Source: Acidiferrimicrobium sp. IK (GTDB lineage: Bacteria; Actinomycetota; Acidimicrobiia; Acidimicrobiales; Palsa-688). From it: a stretch of DNA of 64,000 nucleotides. Of the stretch, positions 54,189 through 60,921 are shown one piece after another. The notes under the pieces are model-generated. The model had not been told where the DNA came from, did no database searches, and saw nothing but the letters and a program-made list of their open reading frames with translations. The position numbers and the translations under genes are program-made. Each line of letters begins with the position of its first letter. Within the stretch, counting starts at the first letter, position 1. The DNA lies in the NCBI RefSeq assembly GCF_025499425.1, contig NZ_JAIMCB010000002.1, forward strand, positions 62,001-126,000, read 5' to 3'.

Positions 54189-54561
54189 TGCCTGGGGTCA
54201 CCCTCGACACCGGCGCCCTCATCGCCATCGAAAGAGGCGACCGGCGCATGCAGGCCCTCCTCGACAAAGCCCACCAGGCCGGCGCCGACCTCACCATCCT
54301 CGCCGGGGCACTCGCCCAATACTGGCGAGGAAGCCCCCTGGAGCACGCCTCGCCCGGCTCCTCGGACTCGACAACGTCACCGTCGACCCCATCGACGAAG
54401 CCGCAAAGGCCGCCGGCATCCTCTGCGGACGTTCCGGCAGCCACGACATCGTCGACGCCTCCGACATCGTCACCGCCCGACTTCACCCGCAGACGGTCAT
54501 CACCAGGGACCCCGACGACCTTCGGGGCCTGGACCCGCAACTGCGACTAGTCACCCTCTGA
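54188..54561 (+). pseudogene. VapC-type PIN toxin with a one-base frameshift
   Basis: The first part reads M-P-G-V-T-L-D-T-G-A-L-I-A-I-E-R-G-D (PIN acidic residue and fold). One base is missing near 54335-54350 relative to the older copy at 52900, after which the frame shifts. In the restored frame the rest reads S-G-S-H-D-I-V-D-A-S-D-I-V-T-A and V-I-T-R-D-P-D-D-L, the second and third acidic motifs, ending at TGA 54561. It is either a recent pseudogene or a base-calling error. Confidence 0.82.
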
Positions 54562-54576
54562 AAGTCACAGGTGGTC

Positions 54577-54640
54577 GTGTCGGAGGGGGACTTGCCCACC
54601 TGCGACACACGAAGTCGTGTTCGATATCGCTGCTTGAGAC
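54577..54640. repeat. tRNA-Leu 3'-end scar, copy A
   Basis: GTGTCGGAGGGGGACTTG at 54577-54594 matches the 3' end of the tRNA-Leu gene at 57971-57989 except for one G. It continues into a segment (CCCACCTGCGACAC, then ACACGA-AG-TCGTGT hairpin, TTCGATATCGC) shared with copy B at 56504 and with 55501. Confidence 0.75.
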
Positions 54641-54664
54641 TACGGATGGCTCGGGTCCCCAATC

Positions 54665-54905
54665 GTGGAACTTCGGTTCAGTGCTCATGCTCTGGAGCGG
54701 ATGGCCGAGTGACTGATCGACGAGGCCGAAGTCGCCGAGGTCATCCGACTCCCCGGACGCTGAACGTCCGAGCGAGGGCAGGGAAGACCGCTCGGTGGTG
54801 GTTGGCGTCACCCCGGCCGGTCGTGTCCTCATGGTCGTCGTAGCTGGGACCGATCCGAACGTGGTGGTGACGGTTGCAGAGCGTAGGCCGGCTCCTCGCC
54901 GGTAG
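54665..54905 (+). pseudogene. DUF4258 gene, broken
   Basis: V-E-L-R-F-S-A-H-A-L-E-R-M-A-E is followed by a TGA where CGA is expected, then L-I-D-E-A-E-V-A-E-V-I-R-L. After a frame change V-V-V-G-V-T-P-A-G-R-V-L-M-V-V-V-A-G-T and V-V-V-T-V-A-E complete the family pattern. DUF4258 proteins are commonly the toxin-like partner of DUF2283, which follows. The TAG stop overlaps the -10 box of that gene. Confidence 0.75.
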
Positions 54906-54916
54906 GATCGCGGCCA

Positions 54917-55165
54917 GTGCTCGTCACCTACGACCCTGAAGTCGACGCCTCGTATGTCCGTGTCTCTGAAGGAGCAATTGTGTCGACCGACAGCTTTACG
55001 GACCTTCTGGCTGTCGACTTGGACGCTGCCGGGGTCCCGGTAGGTCTCGAGGTCCTCAAGGCTCCCGGTGCCGTGACTTCCGCCGACGAGGCCGTCGTGA
55101 CAGACCGTTACCCGACCCTTCGGGATGCATTCGAAGCACTGCGCCGTATCGCCCAGCCCGCCTGA
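54917..55165 (+). CDS. DUF2283 protein, partner of DUF4258
   Basis: An 82-residue DUF2283 protein (V-T-Y-D-P-E-V-D-A-S-Y-V-R-V-S-E, L-A-V-D-L-D-A-A-G-V-P-V-G-L-E-V-L). The family is regularly next to DUF4258 and is thought to be its antitoxin. GTG 54917 is leaderless, TAGGAT lying 8 nt upstream. It survives although its partner is broken. Confidence 0.82.
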   Translation: MLVTYDPEVDASYVRVSEGAIVSTDSFTDLLAVDLDAAGVPVGLEVLKAPGAVTSADEAVVTDRYPTLRDAFEALRRIAQPA

Positions 55166-55308
55166 CGCCGCCGGCGACGTGACCGAGGCTTCATCAGCCT
55201 TGGGCCCTAGACGGCCCCTCACGACGGGCAAGGAGCGTCGCCTATGTGGTTGCGTTTGTTTCGTTTACGGGCTGGGACAACACCACGTCGAAGTTGAAGG
55301 AGCGAGAC

Positions 55309-55500
55309 GTGACGGCACCAACCCCTCTCGGCTGAGAGCCCCGTCGCGCCCGCCCCCGAGGAGAGGGAACTATTACGCGCCCTCGACCGTTATCGCCCTG
55401 CTCCCACCTCGCCGGCAGCGACGGCAAAGCTAGTTGCGCCAGACGGGCGCGAGTTCCTCCTCCCACCCTCGATGTACGAGGTTCTCCGTCAAGCCGCCCA
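55309..55500 (+). pseudogene. excisionase-family antitoxin, N-terminal fragment
   Basis: V-T-A-P-T-P-L then, after a one-base insertion, A-E-S-P-V-A-P-A-P-E-E-R-E-L-L-R-A-L-D-R-Y and L-L-P-P-S-M-Y-E-V-L-R-Q-A-A. This resembles the N-terminus of actinobacterial excisionase-type antitoxins partnered with PIN toxins. The helix-turn-helix part is missing and the sequence stops at repeat copy C. Confidence 0.6.
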
Positions 55501-55558
55501 GGGGAGACATGGCCACCCGCGCCACGCGAGACCGTGTTCGATCTCGCTCGCTGACATA
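55501..55558. repeat. scar-associated repeat, copy C
   Basis: Shares CCACCCGCG-CCACGCGAGACCGTGTTCGATCTCGCT-like sequence (with small gaps) with the segments following the tRNA-derived scars at 54577 and 56504. It lacks a clear tRNA 3' end. Confidence 0.55.
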
Positions 55559-55575
55559 GCGGGATGGCGTTCGAG

Positions 55576-55627
55576 TCACCACTCCCACCCATCATACAAG
55601 ATCTTGTATGATGGGTGGGAGTGGTGA
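55576..55627. repeat. 52-bp perfect palindrome over the higBA promoter
   Basis: Two 26-nt arms (starting TCACCACTCCCACCC, centre ACAAGA|TCTTGT) are exact reverse complements with no spacer. The right arm contains TATGAT (55607-55612) and the GTG start codons of the toxin gene. The mirror image offers an identical -10 and GTG facing left. Confidence 0.9.
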
Positions 55628-55948
55628 AGAAGCTCACCTTTCTGGGGTCATCGCTGGATGACATCCGGCGGTTCCCTGAGAACGCCCCGGCGCCGGGCCG
55701 GGTACCAACTGGATCGGGTACAGCACGGTCTCGATCCCGACGACTGGAAGCCGATGTCCTCGATCGGATCGGGCTGCCGGGAGATCCGTGTCAGAGACAA
55801 GGACGGAACCTTCCGGGTGTTCTACGTCGCCACTATCGACGAGACGGTGTACGTGCTGCACGCCTTCCAAAAGAAGACCCAGAAGACCTCGAAAGCGGAT
55901 CTGGACCTGGCCAAACAACGATACGGAGAGATCAGGAACGAACGATGA
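55621..55948 (+). pseudogene. HigB/Gp49-like toxin with a one-base insertion
   Basis: V-V-K-K-L-T-F-L-G-S-S-L-D-D-I-R-R-F-P-E-N-A is followed by a frameshift in a run of four Cs at 55685-55688. With one C removed it continues R-R-R-A-G-Y-Q-L-D-R-V through T-V-Y-V-L-H-A-F-Q-K-K-T-Q-K, the RelE-fold Gp49-like toxin signature. GTG 55621 lies 8 nt after TATGAT (leaderless). The homopolymer makes a sequencing error possible, in which case the gene is intact (about 108 residues). Confidence 0.83.
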
Positions 55949-56223
55949 CGGACAGCAAGGAGAGCTACGACAGCGTCTGGGACGCCATCGAGAACACCCC
56001 CGCCGAGGCAGAGAACCTGCGCATCCGAGCCGCCCTGATCAGAGAGATCACGGAGTACATCCGCCGTGAGAACCTCACGCAGTCGGCGGCAGCCAAGCTC
56101 TTCGGCGTCACCCAGCCACGGATCTCCGACCTGGTGCGAGGCAAGATCGACCTGTTCAGCATCGACAGCCTCGTGAACATGCTCGCCGCCGCCCACCTCC
56201 GAGTCGAGATGAGGGTCGCCTGA
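55945..56223 (+). CDS. HigA-type XRE antitoxin
   Basis: A 92-residue antitoxin. The C-terminal helix-turn-helix reads L-T-Q-S-A-A-A-K-L-F-G-V-T-Q-P-R-I-S-D-L. The ATGA overlap couples it to the toxin. It probably binds the ATACAAGATCTTGTAT centre of the palindrome at 55576. Confidence 0.9.
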   Translation: MTDSKESYDSVWDAIENTPAEAENLRIRAALIREITEYIRRENLTQSAAAKLFGVTQPRISDLVRGKIDLFSIDSLVNMLAAAHLRVEMRVA

Positions 56224-56266
56224 GGACCCGAGCAGATCCTCAGAGTGGTTTCTGAAGCAGGCTCCG

Positions 56267-56490
56267 CATCTCGCCGCCCGGGCCGAGCATGACCGGGGTT
56301 TCGAGGCTGTCGTCATAGGCGAGCCGCGGCGGGCGTTCCACGGCAACCGGTTCAGCCTTACCTTGCCGGTCTTCGTCCGCTACGGCGATCCCTATCGGCA
56401 CCAAGGTCGGAGTCGCCGTCGACCTGGCTCCGAGGCCCACGACATGCTCATGAACCTCTTCGGCGGCATGAACGAAGGCCGGCGCTCGTG
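56267..56490 (+). pseudogene. serine recombinase fragment (resolvase domain)
   Basis: About 75 codons resembling residues 80-155 of large serine recombinases: F-E-A-V-V-I-G-E-P-R-R-A-F-H-G-N, L-P-V-F-V-R-Y-G and G-S-E-A-H-D-M-L-M-N-L-F-G-G-M. The catalytic serine region and the DNA-binding part are absent. It is cut off exactly where the direct repeat at 56487 begins, consistent with deletion at an attachment site. Confidence 0.75.
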
Positions 56491-56568
56491 GGGGTTCAAC
56501 TCGGTGTCGGAGGGGGGACTTGCCCATCTGCGACACGCCAGGCCTTCTTCGATCTCGCGACTTGACAG
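56487..56568. repeat. tRNA-Leu 3'-end scar with upstream 20-bp match, copy B
   Basis: CGTGGGGGTTCAACTCGGTG (56487-56506) is identical to 57951-57970. It is followed by TCGGAGGGGGGACTTG, as at the tRNA except for a GTG insertion there. The two copies bracket 1.4 kb carrying Fic. It continues as in copy A (TGCGACAC, TTCGATCTCGC). Confidence 0.85.
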
Positions 56569-56677
56569 GCAAGATACGAAAGGATCCTCAAATATCCTTG
56601 CGTTAGATCCCAGGGTGGGCAAAGATGTCCCTTACGAAAGGATCGCTGGTCTTCGTTTTGTACTGGTGAAGGAGTGA

Positions 56678-57922
56678 AAGGATCGGCCGACGCCCGAGTT
56701 CATCGATCGAGTATGGGAAGGCAGCGGCTACGGCGCCCGCCGGGACCGCCGGCCGTTCCGTTACCAAGCACTCGTCCCCGACCACATCCGGGATTGGGAC
56801 GAGCCCCTCGCCGGCCGTGCCGCTGAGGCAGTCGCATCCGCAACGGCCGCAGTTCGAGAGCTCCAATCAGCGGGCGCGGCCCACGATCTCGAGACGCTGG
56901 CCGCCCCACTCCTGCGCTCAGAGGCGCTCGGTTCGTCGTTCATCGAAGGCTTACGGGCGTCGAACAAGCGCGTCGCCCTAGCTGCCTACGAACCACTCGC
57001 CGCCGATGTGACAGCGAGAGCCGTGCTCGGCAACGTGCGCGCCATGGAGCAGGCAGTCGACCTCGGTACCGCTAAAGAGCGCATCCGCGTCGACGATCTC
57101 CTTGACATCCATCGCACTCTCCTCGAAGGAACCTCCGAAGAGCGATGTGCAGGTGTCGTTCGCAGCGACCAGAATTGGATCGGTGGACGAGGGCTGAGTC
57201 CCGTCGACGCCACCTTCGTCCCCCCTCCTGAGAGCCGCGTCCGCGATCTCCTCGAAGATCTCGTCGCGTTCGTGAACCTCGACGATCTGCCAGCCATCGC
57301 CCAAGCCGCGGTGGCTCACGCCCAGTTCGAGACCATCCACCCTTTCGGCGACGGCAACGGACGCACCGGACGCTGCCTCATCCACGTCATTCTCCGCCGG
57401 CGCGGCCTCACGCCGTTTCTCGTACCACCCGTCAGCGTCGTGCTCGCCACCAACGCCCGCCGGTACGTCACCGGCCTGGTCGACTTCCGCGAGGGACGGA
57501 CCGACGACTGGATTGGCATCTTCGCCGACGCCACCGCGGCAGCCGCTGCAGCGGCCACCCGACTTCGGACCCAAATCGACACGTTGCTCGACGACCTGAT
57601 CGACCGGGCCGGATCGCCCCGGGCGGACTCCGTCGCCCGCAAAATCATTCGTGGTCTTCCAGCACAGCCGGTCGTCAACGCCGACACCGCCGCAGCGCGC
57701 CACGACGTCACCCCCACCGCAGCACGAGCTGCTCTAAACCGTCTCCAAGAGGCCGGAGTACTAGTGCCGACCCGTGTCGGTCGCCGCCGAGACCGGGAGT
57801 GGATCAGCGACGAACTCTTCCACCTCCTCGACGCGTTCGAGCACGACATCGGCCAAACCCATGGCGACGACGCACACCGGCCCGCTCCACCACCGACTCG
57901 CCCGCCCCGACATCAGGGCTGA
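56678..57922 (+). CDS. Fic-family AMP-transferase, 5' end lost or non-canonical
   Basis: The open frame runs 414 codons from a stop at 56675. It contains an N-terminal Fic_N region (W-E-G-S-G-Y-G-A-R, then A-L-G-S-S-F-I-E-G with the inhibitory S-x-x-x-E-G motif), the catalytic H-P-F-G-D-G-N-G-R-T-G-R, and a C-terminal winged helix (A-A-A-R-H-D-V-T-P-T-A-A-R-A-A-L). No ATG, GTG or TTG occurs before GTG 57008, which lies after the inhibitory motif. The natural start was probably removed with the upstream scar. Translation from 57008 (304 residues) would give a Fic core without its inhibitor. Confidence 0.8.
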   Translation, partial: KDRPTPEFIDRVWEGSGYGARRDRRPFRYQALVPDHIRDWDEPLAGRAAEAVASATAAVRELQSAGAAHDLETLAAPLLRSEALGSSFIEGLRASNKRVALAAYEPLAADVTARAVLGNVRAMEQAVDLGTAKERIRVDDLLDIHRTLLEGTSEERCAGVVRSDQNWIGGRGLSPVDATFVPPPESRVRDLLEDLVAFVNLDDLPAIAQAAVAHAQFETIHPFGDGNGRTGRCLIHVILRRRGLTPFLVPPVSVVLATNARRYVTGLVDFREGRTDDWIGIFADATAAAAAAATRLRTQIDTLLDDLIDRAGSPRADSVARKIIRGLPAQPVVNADTAAARHDVTPTAARAALNRLQEAGVLVPTRVGRRRDREWISDELFHLLDAFEHDIGQTHGDDAHRPAPPPTRPPRHQG

Positions 57923-57950
57923 TCGATTCGCGCAGGAACTTGAGCCGTCG

Positions 57951-57989
57951 CGTGGGGGTTCAACTCGGTGGTGTCGGAGGGGGGACTTG
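57951..57989. repeat. attachment-site-like repeat at the tRNA-Leu 3' end
   Basis: CGTGGGGGTTCAACTCGGTG then GTG then TCGGAGGGGGGACTTG, i.e. the 3' end of the tRNA gene plus 18-20 bp beyond it. It matches copy B at 56487-56522. It is the likely intact integration target. Confidence 0.8.
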
Positions 57990-58055
57990 AACCCCCACGT
58001 CCTTGCGGACACTAGCCCCTCAAGCTAGCGCGTCTGCCTATTCCGCCACTCCGAC
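57969..58055 (-). tRNA. tRNA-Leu (anticodon GAG), CCA encoded
   Basis: An 87-nt class II tRNA. The acceptor stem GTCGGAG pairs with CTCCGAC, followed by A and an encoded CCA. The anticodon stem CTAGC/GCTAG closes the loop TTGAGGG with anticodon GAG (58021-58019). The long variable arm GTCC-GCAA-GGAC is typical of Leu. The T arm GGGGG-TTCAAGT-CCCCC is intact. Its 3' end is the target of the island's scars. Confidence 0.95.
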
Positions 58056-58196
58056 GTGGCGCACCTGGTTCCTGTGCGGATGAAGAGCATAGCCCGTCGC
58101 CACCCCGGCCCGCAGGGGACGTCGGCAGGCGCGAATGACGCCACGCGACCGGGCCCGGCGAGAGCCGATGGGCGCCCCAGCGGCCGATCGTTGGGC

Positions 58197-59495
58197 TCAG
58201 CTGGCTCCCCCGCCGCTTGAGGGGCGCCCCTCGGGTCCTTGCATGGCCCCCAGCCCCCCGTCGAGGTCGTAGGCGCTCTCCTCGTGCTGGCTCAGATCCA
58301 GCCCGGCGAGCTCCTCCTCGGGGTCGACCCGCAGCCTGAGGACCCGGTTGAGGCACCAGGCGAGCGCCGCCGAGCCCGCGAACGCGTATGCGGCGACTGC
58401 GACCAGGGCCAAGGCCTGGCGGCCGAGCAGCGTGAACCCGCCGCCGTAGAAGAGGCCGTTGGCGCCGCGGACCGCAGCGGACCCGAACAACCCGACCAGC
58501 AGCAGACCGACGACCCCTCCGACGAAGTGCACGGCGAGGACGTCGAGGGAATCGTCGAGGCCGATGCGGTACTTGATCTCTACCGCCCTGGCGCACAGGG
58601 CGCCGGCGACCAGCCCGATCACCGTGGCCCCGAGGGTGTTGACGTACCCGCAGGCCGGGGTGATCGCCACCGCGCCGGCCACCGCCCCCGACGCCGCGCC
58701 GAGCGTGGTCGGCCGGCCGGTACGGATCCACTCGGTGGCGATCCACGCCAGCAGCGCAGCCGCGGTGGCGGTGTTGGTGTTGATGAACGCGCTGCCCGCA
58801 TCGGCGACGCGAAGGGCCGAACCGGCGTTGAACCCGAACCACCCGAACCACAAGATCCCCGCGCCGAGCACCGTCAGCGGCACGGAGTGGGGGCGCATCA
58901 GCTCCCTGGGCCATCCCCGGCGCCGGCCGAGGACCAACGCCAACGCCGCGCCGCTCATGCCGGAGCACACCTCGACCACCGTGCCGCCGGCGAAGTCCTC
59001 TGTACCCCTCGACGCCAGCCACCCCTGCGGGGAGAACACCCAGTGGGCGATGGGGGCGTACACCGCGATCGTCCAGCAGGCGACGAACACCGCGAACGCC
59101 GCGAACCGCATTCGGTCCGCCACCGATCCCGACAGCAGCGCCGCGGTGATGACCGCGAACGCCAGCTGGAACGCCACGAACACCACCGGCGGGATGGTCT
59201 GCGCCGCGGCACCGGTGAAGCCCGGTACCGGCTGGCTCATGTGGGCCAGGCCGGCGAAGTGCAGCGTGCCGAGCAGCCCGGCGCCGCCCCAGTCGGGACC
59301 GAACGCCAAGCTGTAGGTGCCCCACACCCACAGCAGGCTGACGACGGCCATAGCCACCAGGTTCTGCATGAGCATGGCCAGCACGTTCTTGCGCCGCACC
59401 ATGCCGGCGTAGAAGAACGCCAGGCCGGGCGTCATGAAGATCACCGTGCTGGCGCTGACCAGCACCCACGCGGTGTCACCCGTGTCGACGTGCAC
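58197..59495 (-). CDS. amt: ammonium transporter with Glu at the first twin-His position
   Basis: A 432-residue Amt/Mep/Rh channel with about 11 helices. Pore landmarks are the Phe gate (Phe113 and Phe220, in F-Q-L-A-F and W-F-G-W-F-G-F), and H-W-V-F-S-P-Q-G-W-L. The twin-His segment D-F-A-G-G-T-V-V-E-V-C-S-G has Glu175 where E. coli AmtB has His168; the second histidine (His323, L-A-V-H-F-V-G-G) is kept. GTG 59495 has GGGAGG upstream. No glnK is adjacent. It moves ammonium across the membrane, and the Glu may alter pH dependence or selectivity. Confidence 0.92.
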   Translation of the reverse strand: MHVDTGDTAWVLVSASTVIFMTPGLAFFYAGMVRRKNVLAMLMQNLVAMAVVSLLWVWGTYSLAFGPDWGGAGLLGTLHFAGLAHMSQPVPGFTGAAAQTIPPVVFVAFQLAFAVITAALLSGSVADRMRFAAFAVFVACWTIAVYAPIAHWVFSPQGWLASRGTEDFAGGTVVEVCSGMSGAALALVLGRRRGWPRELMRPHSVPLTVLGAGILWFGWFGFNAGSALRVADAGSAFINTNTATAAALLAWIATEWIRTGRPTTLGAASGAVAGAVAITPACGYVNTLGATVIGLVAGALCARAVEIKYRIGLDDSLDVLAVHFVGGVVGLLLVGLFGSAAVRGANGLFYGGGFTLLGRQALALVAVAAYAFAGSAALAWCLNRVLRLRVDPEEELAGLDLSQHEESAYDLDGGLGAMQGPEGRPSSGGGAS

Positions 59496-59657
59496 CGTGA
59501 CCTCCCATGCCCCTCGAAGCGTCAGATTGGAGAAAGGGGCGAGGGTAGCGGCCGGCGGCGGTCCCGGACCACCGGCGGCCTCCTCACGGTCTCTGCCGGT
59601 CAGATCCCGCGGCCCGGGCCAGGGCCGCCCGGGGTGCAGCCTTGACCGGCCGGGCTT

Positions 59658-59966
59658 TTAGAGGGCGCCTTTGGCCGGGTCGCCCTGAGGCAGCGGCTCC
59701 AGCACGGTGATCTCCGGGCGCCCGGCGACGAGGTTGGCCAGTCCGGCGCCGATCTCGGCCATGGCCGGCCCCTTGCTGTGGGTCTGCAACGCGTCCGCGT
59801 CAGCCCACCGCTCGATCATCACCAGCGCACCCTCGCGGCGGTGCAGCGCGTACAGCTCACAGCCGGGCTCTTGGTGCACCGTCGGGATGGCCGCCGCGAA
59901 GACGGCTTCTACCTCCGCTTCCTTTCCTGGCTGTGGGGTGATGGTGGCGACCACGATGACGGACAT
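59658..59966 (-). CDS. antibiotic biosynthesis monooxygenase (ABM)-domain protein
   Basis: A 102-residue dimeric ferredoxin-like-fold protein (V-V-A-T-I-T-P-Q-P-G-K-E, E-P-G-C-E-L-Y-A-L-H, E-R-W-A-D-A-D-A-L). ABM proteins include quinol monooxygenases, and the adjacent menB makes that tempting but unproven. ATG 59966 has TAGGGT 6 nt upstream, overlapping the TAG stop of menB. Confidence 0.85.
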   Translation of the reverse strand: MSVIVVATITPQPGKEAEVEAVFAAAIPTVHQEPGCELYALHRREGALVMIERWADADALQTHSKGPAMAEIGAGLANLVAGRPEITVLEPLPQGDPAKGAL

Positions 59967-59975
59967 GACCCGACC

Positions 59976-60887
59976 CTAGAAGTGCCAGGGGAACGCCGAC
60001 CAGTCCGGGTCCCGCTTCTCCAAGAACGCGTCGCGTCCTTCGGCGGCCTCGTCGGTGCCGTACGCCAGCCTGGTGGCCTCCCCGGCGAACAGCTGCTGGC
60101 CGACCAGCCCGTCGTCGATCAGGTTGAACGCGAACTTGAGCATCCGCTGCGCGGTGGGGCTCTTGGCGTTGACCTCCGCCGCCCACTCCAACGCGGTGCG
60201 CTCCAGTTCCGAATGGGGCACCGCGGCGTTGACCGCCCCCATCTCGAACGCCTCCTGCGCGCTGTAGGTGCGCCCGAGGAAGAAGATCTCCCTGGCTCGC
60301 TTCTGCCCGACCTGACGGGCCAGGTAGGCGGACCCGAACCCGCCGTCGAAGCTGGCCACATCAGCGTCGGTCTGCTTGAAGCGGGCGTGCTCGGCGCTGG
60401 CCAGGGTCATGTCGCACACCACGTGCAGGCTGTGGCCGCCCCCGGCGGCCCATCCCGGCACCACGCAGATGACCACCTTGGGCATGAACCGGATCAGGCG
60501 CTGCACCTCGAGGATGTGGAGGCGGCCGGTGCGGGCCGGGTCGATGCTCTCCTGGGTGGTGTCGGACGCGTACCGGTAGCCGTCCTTGCCCCGGATCCGC
60601 TGGTCGCCGCCGGAGCAAAAAGCCCATCCGCCGTCGCGCGGCGAGGGCCCGTTCCCGGTGAGCAGCACGCACCCGACGTCGGAGGTCATGCGGGCGTGGT
60701 CCAAGCAGCGGGCCAGCTCGTCGACGGTCTGGGGCCTGAAGGCGTTGCGGACCTCCGGCCGGTTGAACGCGATGCGGACCGTCCCGTGGGCCTTGGCCCG
60801 GTGGTAGGTGAGGTCGGTCAGCTCGAAACCGGGGACGACGTCCCAGGCGGCAGGATCGAAGATCTCGGAGACGGACTCGGTGGGCAT
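59976..60887 (-). CDS. menB: 1,4-dihydroxy-2-naphthoyl-CoA synthase
   Basis: A 303-residue crotonase-fold enzyme that closes the naphthoquinone ring in menaquinone synthesis. Diagnostic segments are F-N-R-P-E-V-R-N-A-F-R-P, A-F-C-S-G-G-D-Q-R-I-R-G, V-V-P-G-W-A-A-G-G-G-H-S-L and F-D-G-G-F-G-S-A-Y-L, which separate MenB from ordinary enoyl-CoA hydratases. ATG 60887 is leaderless (TAGGCT 8 nt upstream). Confidence 0.95.
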   Translation of the reverse strand: MPTESVSEIFDPAAWDVVPGFELTDLTYHRAKAHGTVRIAFNRPEVRNAFRPQTVDELARCLDHARMTSDVGCVLLTGNGPSPRDGGWAFCSGGDQRIRGKDGYRYASDTTQESIDPARTGRLHILEVQRLIRFMPKVVICVVPGWAAGGGHSLHVVCDMTLASAEHARFKQTDADVASFDGGFGSAYLARQVGQKRAREIFFLGRTYSAQEAFEMGAVNAAVPHSELERTALEWAAEVNAKSPTAQRMLKFAFNLIDDGLVGQQLFAGEATRLAYGTDEAAEGRDAFLEKRDPDWSAFPWHF

Positions 60888-60921
60888 GACGGCCGAGCCT
60901 AGGCAGGCCGTCGCCGGCGAA

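Noticed and set aside
55242-55664. 140-codon leftward frame opposite the excisionase remnant and palindrome
   Set aside because: Its start lies in the toxin gene, its composition is low complexity, and it crosses repeat copy C and the palindrome, so it is not credible.
52455-57989. Prophage or CRISPR array
   Set aside because: No structural phage genes, no intact integrase and no regular spacer-repeat pattern. The repeats are tRNA-derived scars.
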